64,000 nt of DNA from Desulfosporosinus sp. Sb-LF (GTDB lineage: Bacteria > Bacillota > Desulfitobacteriia > Desulfitobacteriales > Desulfitobacteriaceae): contig NZ_SPQR01000004.1 of assembly GCF_004766055.1 (NCBI RefSeq), forward strand, positions 248,001 to 312,000, read 5' to 3'. Positions 55,432 to 63,978 of this stretch are shown one piece after another; positions within the stretch are counted from its first letter, which is position 1, and the number at the start of each line of letters is the position of its first letter. A program made the position numbers and the translations under genes. The notes beneath the pieces were generated by a model, which did not search any database, was not told where the DNA came from, and was given only the letters and a program-made list of their open reading frames with translations.

Positions 55432-56148
55432 ATGAAACGAAAAATCATAACCATTGATGAAGAAAAATGTAATGGCTGCGGCCTTTGTGTTGGTGCCTGT
55501 CACGAAGGGGCTTTACAACTGATCGATGGAAAAGCCCGGCTTATTTCTGAAAGCTATTGTGACGGTCTCGGGGACTGTCTGCCCGAATGCCCGACCGGAT
55601 CCATCACTCTTGAGGAACGAGAAACTGCCGATTATGACGAAGAGGCCGTCCAGAAACACCTGAACAAAAGCAAGGCAAAGTCTGAAGGTTGTCTAACCTC
55701 TGGTTGTCCAGGCACTCAGGCAAAGCTCCTTGCCAAAAAACAGCCTGAATCTGCACATGTTCAATCCAATGAAGCCTCACAGTCGCAGCTTAGTCAGTGG
55801 CCCTGCCAGCTAAAATTAGTTTCGTCAAACGCACTTTACCTTGATAACGCCCATTTACTGCTAGCAGCCGACTGCACTGCGTTTGCTTATCCAAATATTC
55901 ACCAACAGTTCATGCGGGATAAAATCACCCTAATTGCCTGTCCTAAGCTAGATGATGTTGATTACTCGGAAAAATTAGCGACTATCTTGAAACTTCACGA
56001 AATTAAAAGCCTAACGATTCTGAAAATGGAAGTACCTTGCTGTGGTGGACTTGTTAACGCTGTAAGAAAGGCCATGATTAACAGCGGGAAAATGGTTCCC
56101 TGGGAGGTCGTAACGATATCAACCAACGGGAAAGTAATAGAGGCTTGA
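55432..56148 (+). CDS. 4Fe-4S ferredoxin-domain protein
   Basis: About 238 residues from ATG 55432 (AAAGGGGG ahead). The N-terminal ~60 residues bind two 4Fe-4S clusters: CNGCGLCVGACHEG and CDGLGDCLPECPTG. The rest carries further cysteines (GCLTSGCPGTQ, AADCTA, ACPKLDDVDY, VPCCGG) and resembles a family of iron-sulfur proteins found in anaerobes, possibly cluster-bearing or metal-binding. It presumably shuttles electrons; partner unknown. Confidence 0.86.
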   Translation: MKRKIITIDEEKCNGCGLCVGACHEGALQLIDGKARLISESYCDGLGDCLPECPTGSITLEERETADYDEEAVQKHLNKSKAKSEGCLTSGCPGTQAKLLAKKQPESAHVQSNEASQSQLSQWPCQLKLVSSNALYLDNAHLLLAADCTAFAYPNIHQQFMRDKITLIACPKLDDVDYSEKLATILKLHEIKSLTILKMEVPCCGGLVNAVRKAMINSGKMVPWEVVTISTNGKVIEA

Positions 56149-56216
56149 TATAGGGCCATTCAATACTTAATTTATAACTAGACTTAATACTCGACTTATA
56201 CTCGAACTCGAACGAA

Positions 56217-56285
56217 CTTCATACCCTATAGAACGAATAAACCCCGGCAATAGACCGGGGTTTATTCGTTCTATAGGGTATGAAG
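56217..56285. terminator. 31-bp perfect hairpin, bidirectional terminator
   Basis: Arms 56217-56247 and 56255-56285 with a 7-base loop, no mismatch. The GC core with AATAAA/TTTATT flanks fits a terminator for both the ferredoxin gene and the convergent gamma-glutamyltransferase gene. Confidence 0.8.
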
Positions 56286-56302
56286 CAAGCCTTTAATGAG
56301 CT

Positions 56303-57913
56303 TTACCACATAGCAATATGCCCATCCGCTCTCGGCTCAGTACCACCCACCAATACCCCATCCTTCGTTCTCCAGATAATTTGACCACGTCCAAAACTAG
56401 AGGTATCCATGGACCATCGGATGTCATGTCCCCTTCGTGCTAGCTCTTGGGCAATATGCTCAGGGAAAGAGTGTTCAACCTCTATAGTCTTCCCATGGGT
56501 CCATAGCCAACGTGGTGCATCAAGACTCGCTTGGGGATTCAAATGATAATCTACCGTGTTCATGATCACCTGCACATGCCCTTGGGGTTGCATGAAACCT
56601 CCCATCACACCAAATGGGCCCACTGGAAGGCTATCTTTCGTCAAAAAACCGGGAATGATGGTATGGTAAGGCCTTTTACCTGGTTGAAGACAATTGTCAT
56701 GGTTCGGATCCAGAGAAAAGTTATTTCCGCGATTATGAAGGCTAATTCCTGTTTCAGGGACCACCAGGCCGGATCCAAAGCCCATATAGTTACTTTGGAT
56801 CATCGAAACCATGTTTCCCTCACCATCCGCTGTTGCTAAATAGACCGTCCCCCCCTTCGGTGGATTGCCAGGTTCAGGCAGAAGCGCTTTTTCTCCGATT
56901 AGCTTTCGACGTTCTGCAGCATACCCATCTGATAGCAGATCTTCAATCCTTACGTTCATCTGAGAAGGATCAGCAATGTATTTTTTTCCGTCAGCAAAAG
57001 CCAGCTTTAGAGCTTCAATTTGCCGATGATACGAATCGGGGCTTTCTTTCACCTCGAAATCAAACCCTCTTAAACTATTTAAGGCCATTAAAGCAACGAG
57101 TCCATGTCCATTGGGCGGAATTTCCCAAACCATATATCCACGGTAATTAATGGAGATCGGGGTTACCCATTCCGGTGTGTAGGTCGCCAAGTCGTCTTTT
57201 CTCAGAAAACCATCATACAGTTTAGAAAATTGATCGATCTTATCCGCGATGACTCCACTATAAAACGATCGGGCGTTTGTTTCTGCAATCGATTGTAACG
57301 TGCGGGCGTGATCTTGTGAACTCCAAATCTCACCAATTCTTGGAGCGCGTCCTTGGGGAGCAAACGTCTTAAACCATTGCTTAAATTGCTCGTCTTTAAG
57401 GTCTTGAGCATATCGATTGAAATCAATTTCCCAATTCCTCCCAACCGTCGGTGAAACGGGATAACCTTGTTCAGCAAATGTAACTGCAGGTGACATGACT
57501 TCGGTCAGAGGAAGCTTACCGAAACGGGCAGATAACTCAGCCCAGGCTGCTGGCGCCCCAGGAACGGTGACAGGAAACCATCCATATGTAGGCATTTCTT
57601 GGTGTCCAGCTCTTTTCAAAGCTTGCAACGTAAGTTGTTGAGGTGCTGGGCCGCTGGCATTGAGTCCAAAAAGTTGTCCCTTTGTCCAGACCAAGGCAAA
57701 AGCATCTCCTCCTATTCCATTGGAGGTTGGCTCAACCACCGTCAGACTGGCCGCTGTAGCAATCGCTGCGTCAATCGCATTTCCACCTTTTCTTAAGACC
57801 GACAACCCCGCTTCAGCAGCAAGAGGCTGAGAAGTGGCCACCATACCATTTTTAGCGTACGCGGTCATTCTGCGTGACGCATAAGGATTATAAAGCGTAT
57901 CAAAGTTTAGCAT
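56303..57913 (-). CDS. ggt: Gamma-glutamyltransferase family protein (YwrD-like)
   Basis: About 536 residues from ATG 57913 (AAAGGGAG ahead). N-terminal ATSQPLAAEAGLSVLRKGGNAIDAA is the family signature, and the autocleavage Thr lies in GGTVYLATADGEGN; GFGSGLVVPETGI and GGFMQPQGH contact substrate. No signal peptide is present, as in YwrD-type proteins, so it is likely cytosolic. It may break down glutathione or gamma-glutamyl peptides. Confidence 0.9.
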   Translation of the reverse strand: MLNFDTLYNPYASRRMTAYAKNGMVATSQPLAAEAGLSVLRKGGNAIDAAIATAASLTVVEPTSNGIGGDAFALVWTKGQLFGLNASGPAPQQLTLQALKRAGHQEMPTYGWFPVTVPGAPAAWAELSARFGKLPLTEVMSPAVTFAEQGYPVSPTVGRNWEIDFNRYAQDLKDEQFKQWFKTFAPQGRAPRIGEIWSSQDHARTLQSIAETNARSFYSGVIADKIDQFSKLYDGFLRKDDLATYTPEWVTPISINYRGYMVWEIPPNGHGLVALMALNSLRGFDFEVKESPDSYHRQIEALKLAFADGKKYIADPSQMNVRIEDLLSDGYAAERRKLIGEKALLPEPGNPPKGGTVYLATADGEGNMVSMIQSNYMGFGSGLVVPETGISLHNRGNNFSLDPNHDNCLQPGKRPYHTIIPGFLTKDSLPVGPFGVMGGFMQPQGHVQVIMNTVDYHLNPQASLDAPRWLWTHGKTIEVEHSFPEHIAQELARRGHDIRWSMDTSSFGRGQIIWRTKDGVLVGGTEPRADGHIAMW

Positions 57914-58147
57914 CTTACGTAGTCTCCCTTTACTTAGTATTTCCATATCACCTTGGCCAGCGGCCACCTAGTTGCTCAATGATTACACATACACTATAGA
58001 TTACACAAATTGTATAAGCAAGCAAGAAAAACACACTCAGCAAACAAGATATCTAGGATTAAATCAGCCCTAAATATTTTGCCATATTGTTCCATATTTG
58101 ATGTACCTTGCATATCATGTGGTATCACTGGAAGGGAGGAAACGCAA

Positions 58148-58264
58148 ATGGCATTTGGTAACGTTGATGGAGCAGCTTGCGGTTGCGGAAAAGGCTTTGG
58201 CGCAGGGATCGCGGCAGTTGTGGTAATAATTCTTCTTTTGATCGCAATGGGAATCGTATTCTAA
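58148..58264 (+). CDS. 38-residue Gly-rich hydrophobic peptide, cassette copy B gene 1 (YjcZ-like)
   Basis: ATG 58148 behind GGGAGGAA. It differs from the copy at 42325 mainly by loss of one Val, with the CGCGKGFGAG turn and the IAMGIVF end unchanged. The upstream 60 bases are also conserved. Likely spore- or sporulation-associated. Confidence 0.7.
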   Translation: MAFGNVDGAACGCGKGFGAGIAAVVVIILLLIAMGIVF

Positions 58265-58292
58265 ATCTAACTATAGAAAGGTGGAACTTCTT

Positions 58293-58445
58293 ATGTATGG
58301 AATGGGTTATGGTGGAATGAGCGGAGCATGTTGTCCTCAACCTGTTGCAGCCCCAGTTGCTTCTTATGGCGTGGGCGCAGGTGTAGGAGTAGGAATTATC
58401 GCAGTGGCTATTTTGATTCTTATCGCATTAGGCGTTATATTCTAA
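58293..58445 (+). CDS. 50-residue Gly-rich hydrophobic peptide, cassette copy B gene 2 (YjcZ-like)
   Basis: ATG 58293 behind AAGGTGG; TAA 58443. MYGMGYGG start, a CCPQPVAAPVA segment missing from copy A, then the same Gly-Val run and helix ending IALGVIF. Follows gene 1 by 28 bases. Confidence 0.68.
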   Translation: MYGMGYGGMSGACCPQPVAAPVASYGVGAGVGVGIIAVAILILIALGVIF

Positions 58446-58746
58446 AAAATCACTTCTTAAAAATAAGCTTGATAAGAAAACCGACTTAAGTTAAAAGGCT
58501 ATCACAAAATTGATAGCCTTTTAACTTATGCCAATGTTATAGCTTCCTTGAACTCTTCGTTGACATCTTAACTCTTGATAATTTCCTTAAGAAGTTGTCC
58601 TAAAATTGCTCATTGAAAACGCCGCCCTATGTGCGTAGGCCAAATACCTATCTGTTGCGAAAAGTGGTAACATGAGTTAAAGTAATTGATATTATTCACT
58701 ACTTTATTTCCCATTAACGCTACTATCTTACTAGGAGGTTTAATCA
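58446..58746. other. Region between cassette copy B and the homocysteine methyltransferase gene
   Basis: About 300 bases. A 17-bp hairpin (58488-58527) ends the cassette. The remainder carries the promoter of the next gene, whose site is TAGGAGG; no box could be placed with confidence. Confidence 0.4.
58488..58527 (+). terminator. Terminator of cassette copy B
   Basis: Perfect 17-bp stem 58488-58504 with 58511-58527, loop of 6, 3' arm containing TTTTAA. Confidence 0.7.
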
Positions 58747-60042
58747 TTGAAAAATTTTCTAAGTTCCATCCAGGAAAAGGTTTTATTATATGATGGTTCT
58801 AAAGGGGTTATGCTCCAAAGGAGAGGTCTAACCGGAAATGAAGCATCAGAATCGTGGAATTTATCCAATCCGGAGGAAGTTAAAGACCTATATCGTCAAT
58901 ACCAACAAGCCGGTTCCGATGTGATTCAAACAAACACGTTTCCAGGCAATAGAGTTACCTTAGAAAAACACGGTATAGGGGATAAAACATATGAACTAAA
59001 CTTTGCCGGTGTGAAATTAGCGAAAGAAATAGCCGGTGAAAATACTTATGTTGCTGCTTCAGTGGGTCCGACTGGTTCGTTTTTAGAACCCTCAGGCAAT
59101 TTAAGCTTTGATAAGGCCTATAGTATTTTCAAAGAGCCTTTAAAGGCCATCGAAGATGCAGGCGCAGATCTTGTAAATTTTGAAACGTTTACGGATTTAA
59201 ATGAATTAAGAGCCGCTATCTTAGCAGCGAAAGAAACTACAAAGCTTCCGATTATTGCTTCAGTAACCTTTAATGCAAATAGTCGAACGTTGTTTGGTAA
59301 TTCAGCAGAGGTATGTGCTATTGTCTGTCAATCATTAGGCGTGGCTCTCGTTGGGGCTAACTGCTCAGGGGGTCCCGATAGTTTAATTGAACCCATTAAA
59401 AAAATGTTTTCTGTTGCATCCATTCCTCTTTGCGTAAAAGCAAATGCCGGGATGCCTGAACTAGTGAATGGAGAGGTAATCTATCAACAGAAACCCGAAC
59501 AATTTAGTTCCTACACCCAAGAATTTGTAGAGAATGGAGTACGACTTATTGGTGGATGCTGTGGTACTACTCCAGAATTTATCAGTGCGATTAAGCAAGA
59601 TCTTGCTGAGATCAAAACTCCAAAGTTAGAGTTGAACGTTAATCCAACCCTTGCTTCAGCCTATAATCATCTTGTTCTTTCTAAAGACCAGAAATATTCA
59701 GTTAAAAGGCTTTCACAAGATGCTATAACTATGTTAATTAACGGTGATTTTCATAATTTAATACAAGACTCTAAATCAGAATCGATCGATTATCTTTTAT
59801 TAGAATTTGGTGATATGAAAGAAACGTTTGATGTGTGGGAATTTGTTAGCCAATTTAGCTTATTAATTAAAAAACCCATCATCCTTAAATCCGAATCCGC
59901 TGAACTTCTCAATAAATTCCTAAGATATTATCCCGGAAAGGCCGGAGTAGTTTTCTCTGATAATACCACACTCTCTCTTTCTGATTTAAAACACTATGGT
60001 GCTTTAATTGTCAATGATGAATTAAAACCTATTGCACTCTAA
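58747..60042 (+). CDS. Homocysteine S-methyltransferase family protein with extra C-terminal domain
   Basis: 431 residues. The N-terminal ~290 form the homocysteine-binding barrel of MetH/BhmT: DGSKGVMLQ, NTFPGN, the zinc Cys in GANCSGG and the Cys pair in IGGCCGTTPEF. It can bind homocysteine with Zn and accept a methyl group. The last ~140 residues are not the folate domain in full length, looking at most like a truncated barrel; I do not recognise them. TTG 58747 with TAGGAGG ahead. A strong terminator follows, so it is alone. Confidence 0.87.
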   Translation: MKNFLSSIQEKVLLYDGSKGVMLQRRGLTGNEASESWNLSNPEEVKDLYRQYQQAGSDVIQTNTFPGNRVTLEKHGIGDKTYELNFAGVKLAKEIAGENTYVAASVGPTGSFLEPSGNLSFDKAYSIFKEPLKAIEDAGADLVNFETFTDLNELRAAILAAKETTKLPIIASVTFNANSRTLFGNSAEVCAIVCQSLGVALVGANCSGGPDSLIEPIKKMFSVASIPLCVKANAGMPELVNGEVIYQQKPEQFSSYTQEFVENGVRLIGGCCGTTPEFISAIKQDLAEIKTPKLELNVNPTLASAYNHLVLSKDQKYSVKRLSQDAITMLINGDFHNLIQDSKSESIDYLLLEFGDMKETFDVWEFVSQFSLLIKKPIILKSESAELLNKFLRYYPGKAGVVFSDNTTLSLSDLKHYGALIVNDELKPIAL

Positions 60043-60058
60043 CTCCGCGAAACTTAAC

Positions 60059-60099
60059 ACAACACGCTGCCAAGTTATAATAGGCAGCGTGTTGTCGTT
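60059..60099 (+). terminator. Terminator of the homocysteine methyltransferase gene
   Basis: 13-bp stem 60059-60071 with 60083-60095 followed by CGTTTT. Confidence 0.8.
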
Positions 60100-60174
60100 T
60101 TATAGGTATGTAACGTTTTTGTATCGCCGTGTTATTGTAATTTTTAAAACGTTTAATCAGGACTGAAATCATCG

Positions 60175-60426
60175 TTAATTTGTTTGTTGAGGTGTGTGGA
60201 AAAAAGGCTTGTACCAGTCCTTGTTCGAAGCTAGGTCTGACAACTTCTGAAAAGGCGACCATTTTCTTGACCATTTTTCCACCGATTTGGCCACATTCAC
60301 GAGATGTCATATTGCCGAAACCTTTTCTTGAATATCATCGTCTAACTGTAGTTCCTCTGCTGCTTCGGACTTAAGTTCATCCAACTGTTTTTCGGATTCA
60401 GGTACTCTAGGTCTATTGCTACTCAT
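60175..60426 (-). pseudogene. Alpha/beta-type small acid-soluble spore protein gene, frameshifted
   Basis: ATG 60426 behind AAGGAGGAGGG opens SNRPRVPESEKQLDELK with SEAAEEL, the first conserved block and germination-protease site of alpha/beta SASPs. The frame ends at a stop overlapping ATG 60310. The second block (TSRECGQIGGKMVKKM) continues in another frame; one missing A in the A tract at 60323-60326 would join them. The region after the second block may carry another shift, since a frame change gives a stop at 60175. Either a pseudogene or a sequencing error. Confidence 0.65.
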
Positions 60427-60482
60427 TTAGCCCTCCTCCTTTTTCAGTTGTTATCTTCTCCATGAAAAAAGCCTCTATACGC

Positions 60483-60514
60483 CTAGGACCATTCTTCATG
60501 AAGAATGGTCCTAG
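60483..60514 (-). terminator. Terminator of the ferritin-like gene, 32-base perfect palindrome
   Basis: Perfect palindrome that overlaps the stop codon of the ferritin-like gene. On the minus strand a T run (GAGGCTTTTTTC) follows about 10 bases later. Confidence 0.7.
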
Positions 60515-60924
60515 CAACGGAGTTTTGTATAGTAGTATAAAAACCAGACGGCATGATTTTGCTCGTCTGCAGCAGCCCTTTTAAACTTTTCTTTAATATA
60601 AGGATCTTGAGCTTTTTCTGCAATATCTAGATAAAAATCCACAGTATTTTGCTCATCTTTAAACGCACTTTGTAAACCATCCTTGTAACTTGATGGGCAG
60701 GATTCTGTTATCTGTGGGGTCGGCCGTGTCCCGGTGATAGCAAGATATATTTGGGAAAACACTTGATAATGGGCAATCTCATCCTTTCGAATCTCAAGTA
60801 TTTGCTTTCTTTCTTCCTCAGTCGAAGCTATTTGGGCCAACTTGGTATAACAAGCAATAGCACTGTACTGACCGTTTATCGCCTTGAAAATATCTTGGGT
60901 TAGAGTGTCTGTGCAAGGATACAT
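60511..60924 (-). CDS. Ferritin-like (rubrerythrin-type) four-helix protein
   Basis: 137 residues with ferritin-fold helices. Probable iron ligands lie in the pairs ARKDEIAHYQVF-like RKDEIAHYQ and FKDEQNTVDFYLDIAE, then AADEQNHAVWF. The EIAHYQ / DEQNHAVWF pattern is that of small ferritin-like domain proteins in Clostridia. A role in iron or oxidative-stress handling is likely. ATG 60924 with AGGAAT ahead. Confidence 0.82.
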   Translation of the reverse strand: MYPCTDTLTQDIFKAINGQYSAIACYTKLAQIASTEEERKQILEIRKDEIAHYQVFSQIYLAITGTRPTPQITESCPSSYKDGLQSAFKDEQNTVDFYLDIAEKAQDPYIKEKFKRAAADEQNHAVWFLYYYTKLRC

Positions 60925-61015
60925 ACATCCAATTCCTCCCCGACATATATTATTCTGGTTTATTCTACATAACTAACAGTAGAAAAGTGCCTGGCATTAT
61001 AAAATTTCTCAACAA

Positions 61016-61059
61016 CAAGAAAAGGATTCAGCCCAAATTAGTGCTGAATCCTTTTCTTG
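61016..61059 (-). terminator. Terminator downstream of the CDGSH gene region
   Basis: Perfect 17-bp stem 61016-61032 with 61043-61059; on the minus strand the 3' arm ends in TTTTCTTG. It overlaps the end of a short interrupted frame. Confidence 0.7.
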
Positions 61060-61172
61060 ATAAACGGGATTAGTGTCGGTACGTCCTCTTGATGCTGCTT
61101 GTATGCGGAATCAAATTCGACAATCGTCCGATGAAGCTAGGCTACAATAGCCAATGTGTTGACTTCATCCAT
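61038..61172 (-). pseudogene. Short frame interrupted by one TAG codon
   Basis: ATG 61172 with GGGAG eight bases ahead opens a frame that meets TAG at 61137-61139 (codon 12) and then continues open for 32 codons (LHRTIVEFDSAYKQHQED and more) to TAA 61038. It is 43 bases after the CDGSH gene. It could be a pseudogene, or much less likely a decoded amber codon. Family not recognised. Confidence 0.35.
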
Positions 61173-61215
61173 GAAAACTACTCCCATTTATAAGCTTAAT
61201 GAGAGGCCAAAATTC

Positions 61216-61455
61216 TTAAAGACTGTCGTGTGTTCCATCGCAGTAAGGAGGATTTTTAGTGAACTTGCATGCACATAAATAAGCAGTTTCATCTTTTTTA
61301 GCAGTAAATGCTAATGGTGTAAATGAAGTTCCTTCATGTGCGCCGTTACAAAATGGTTGATTAGAGCTTTTTCCGCAAGTACACCAATAATAAGTTTCAC
61401 CATTCTTAAGATCAACGGGAATAGGCGATTTTTGAGCTACTACAGGCTTTTCCAT
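61216..61455 (-). CDS. Dual CDGSH iron-sulfur domain protein
   Basis: 79 residues with two CDGSH-type sites: CTCGKSSNQPFCNGAH and CACKFTKNPPYCDGTH, each with three Cys and one His for a 2Fe-2S cluster. It belongs to the mitoNEET-related dual-motif bacterial class, thought to take part in redox sensing or cluster transfer. ATG 61455 behind AAAGGAGTG. Monocistronic except for the interrupted frame just downstream. Confidence 0.92.
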   Translation of the reverse strand: MEKPVVAQKSPIPVDLKNGETYYWCTCGKSSNQPFCNGAHEGTSFTPLAFTAKKDETAYLCACKFTKNPPYCDGTHDSL

Positions 61456-61674
61456 AATTTCATCACTCCTTTCTATTATGTTTCCTATAATCGTTATATT
61501 TTATTTATTAGATTTAAGGGAATTATGAGGTATATATAAGGTAATTTTAACGAGCCGTGCTCGACTTTATATTCGGAAATAATATTAGAGTAGGCTTTGT
61601 AATAATGGCTAACCTAATAATACATATTTTTGGGGTCATTACTCAATTAACAGTTAACCAAAGGAGAGTATAAA

Positions 61675-62799
61675 TTGGTCAATCATATACGTATCTTAAA
61701 TGAATTCCTTGAATTGGTGCGCATTACGAGTCCAACTCTTTCAGAGCGGGGAATTGCCGAAGTACTTAAACATAAACTAGAGGCAATAGGATTGAGAGTA
61801 ATTGAGGATCGTGCAGGACGATCCATCGGAGGAAACTGCGGCAACTTAATCGCTTCAATGCCGTCAACCTTAACATCTGCCCCGGTTCTCTTATTATCAG
61901 CACATATGGACTGCGTTGAGCCTTGTCGGGAAGTTAACCCTATTGTCGTTGATAACATTGTCAGATCGTCCGGAAAAACAATTTTAGGTGGAGATGATAA
62001 AGCAGGGTTGGTCTCGATCCTTGAGGCTTTACGGGTCATACAGGAACAGAGTATTCCCCACGGTGAAATACAAGTAGTCTTTACAGTTGCTGAAGAAGGA
62101 GGACTATTAGGCGCTAAAAACATTGATCGGTCTCTTTTACATGCGGATTTCGGATATGTATTAGATTCGAGCGGTTCTCCCGGTAAAATTATTAATAAAG
62201 CTCCTGGAGAAAACAGCCTAATATTTAAGATATTTGGGCGACCTGCTCATGCTGGTATTGCTCCAGAAGATGGACTTAACGCAATCATATTGGCGGCAAA
62301 AGCTTTATCGCAGATTCCTGATGGCCGTATTAATGAAAAAACCACAGCAAACATAGGCATAATCAATGGTGGAGTTGCCACAAATATCGTACCGGAAGCA
62401 GTGGAGATCAATGGAGGAACACGGAGTCATAATTTAACCGAACTTCAATTGATAACGGAAAAAATTATGAACATTATAGAGCGCGTGGTGAATGAACACG
62501 GTGGCAAATCTCAGGTAACGGTGCTAAAACTCTATGACCCCTATGAACTTACCATGGATATGCAGGTAATGGCCATCGCAGAGAAAGCTATTCGCTCACT
62601 CGGATGGGAACCGGACATCAAAGCATCAGGTGGGGGGAGTGATGCCAATTATTTAAACTATTATGGTATTCCTTGTGCAAACTTAGGAATAGGGACTCAA
62701 CAAGTACATACGAATGAAGAGTTCATTGAGATAAATGACCTTTATAAAACCGCAGAATTGTTGGTAGAGATAATCCGGCGTACTCCATATCTTTTGTAA
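61675..62799 (+). CDS. M20-family metallopeptidase (PepT-like)
   Basis: 374 residues. Metal ligands: His and Asp in LLSAHMDCVEP, GGDDKAG, the catalytic Glu pair in AEEGGLLGAKN, the Asp in VLDSSG, and the last His in QQVHTNEEF. The lid domain lies in between. The pattern fits the tripeptidase T-like PepT2 subgroup: a cytosolic dinuclear zinc aminopeptidase on short peptides. TTG 61675 behind AAAGGAG. Confidence 0.92.
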   Translation: MVNHIRILNEFLELVRITSPTLSERGIAEVLKHKLEAIGLRVIEDRAGRSIGGNCGNLIASMPSTLTSAPVLLLSAHMDCVEPCREVNPIVVDNIVRSSGKTILGGDDKAGLVSILEALRVIQEQSIPHGEIQVVFTVAEEGGLLGAKNIDRSLLHADFGYVLDSSGSPGKIINKAPGENSLIFKIFGRPAHAGIAPEDGLNAIILAAKALSQIPDGRINEKTTANIGIINGGVATNIVPEAVEINGGTRSHNLTELQLITEKIMNIIERVVNEHGGKSQVTVLKLYDPYELTMDMQVMAIAEKAIRSLGWEPDIKASGGGSDANYLNYYGIPCANLGIGTQQVHTNEEFIEINDLYKTAELLVEIIRRTPYLL

Positions 62800-63002
62800 C
62801 AAAGTATTTGTTTTTGTTACTGAAAGGTGAACTGTCACATGGTCACATAAGGTTCATTTTCTCCAGCCCTAAATAAACTCTCATAGTTATTAAATTAAAG
62901 TAGATCTGCAAATCTCGTTTTGAACTGTTTAATATGCTTAAGTAATGATTGGCTTCTCTGAATATATGATCTGCTAAGAGTGGAATGATTATTGATTTTA
63001 TT
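62800..63002. other. Short AT-rich spacer
   Basis: About 200 bases after the M20 peptidase with no gene, terminator or repeat that I could identify. Confidence 0.35.
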
Positions 63003-63305
63003 TTAATATGTTAGTAAGCCTTCTGTACCGGTTGCGTTAATGTAACATCGTTTATGATACCTGTTGTCACAGAATAGATTGTTATTGGTTGCAGAAAAGC
63101 ACCGGTACATGCCGATCGGGGCTTTTTCATTGTTTAAGAAATTCTTAGGATTTTTTGTAAAGATCAGGTATTTCTGTTTAGTGTTATCCTCAAAGGGATT
63201 CCAGGCATCTGATCTGTCTCCTTTTATTAAATAAACATTCATTAACCAAGAGTTCACAAGGTACTTTAAAATATAAATTTCCTTTTTTAAAGAAGACACT
63301 TTCAC
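63003..63305 (-). CDS. Hypothetical protein, possibly a fragment
   Basis: 100 residues from GTG 63305; the start is unsure. The C-terminal half has spaced aromatic residues and ends YINATGTEGLLTY, loosely like repeats of the DUF5648 kind (YR-F ... G-EG), which occur at the ends of secreted proteins. There is no signal peptide. It may be the remnant of a larger gene or chance. Confidence 0.3.
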   Translation of the reverse strand: MKVSSLKKEIYILKYLVNSWLMNVYLIKGDRSDAWNPFEDNTKQKYLIFTKNPKNFLNNEKAPIGMYRCFSATNNNLFCDNRYHKRCYINATGTEGLLTY

Positions 63306-63390
63306 TATCCAAATTAAAACTAATCCGTCTTAATTATTGAAGTTTAGGTTGGACCATCTAGGCAAGAATTAAGTAGGATAGGGAGTACAG

Positions 63391-63826
63391 TAATCCAATT
63401 AAGTGCTTTTGATGGAATCAAGAACCCTGACTATGTTGGTGTCAAGGAAAAGTTTATGATGCCTCTAATGTATTCAAGGATGGCGAACATGCTGGGGTTA
63501 AAGCAGGCAAAGATTTAACCGGTGATTTTGGTAAAAGTCCTCATAAAGAAGAAGCCCCTCCAATAGCGGGTTTGGTAATTTTACTTGAGTTCTTTGCCGG
63601 AATAGCGCTAATCATAGGTTTTTTAACTAGACCTGCCGCTCTGGGAATAGCTATAGTTATGTTAGGTGCTGCTGTTACCGTTCATCTGCCTAATGGTTTC
63701 TTTCTGGACAAAGGTGGAGTCGAATATGTCTTTGTGCTTGTGTTAGTCGCACTCTTCTTATTTATTAACGGAGCTGGAACTGTTTCTATCGATTGGCTGA
63801 TTAGGGCTCGAAATCAACGCAGATAA
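63391..63826 (+). pseudogene. Chimeric remnant: cytochrome b5-like N terminus joined to the DoxX C-terminal part
   Basis: A frame from ~63393 reads SAFDGIKNPDYVGVKEK and shifts at about 63451 into the next frame (YDASNVFKDGEHAGVKAGKDL ...), which then runs unbroken into a hydrophobic DoxX-like segment (ILLEFFAGIALIIGFLTRPA ...). One missing base would restore the b5-like part. The first membrane helices of DoxX and the heme ligands at the b5 C terminus are missing. A deletion between two genes seems to have joined them. No start codon with a site is evident. Confidence 0.55.
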
Positions 63827-63923
63827 ATTTACTTCAATTTAATTGTGACAGACAAAACCCATTGGACCACCACATCCGGGGGTTCTCTGTTTCAATCTAT
63901 TAATAACAAACAATTAATCTATT

Positions 63924-63939
63924 GTCCAATTTATTGGAC
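63924..63939 (+). promoter_or_regulatory. Operator-like palindrome
   Basis: GTCCAAT-TT-ATTGGAC, 7-bp arms, 40 bases upstream of the last start codon of the window. It could be a regulator site for the gene at 63979. Confidence 0.45.
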
Positions 63940-63978
63940 ATCCTAAATTTAATGTTAAATCCTGAAGGAGTGAACAAC

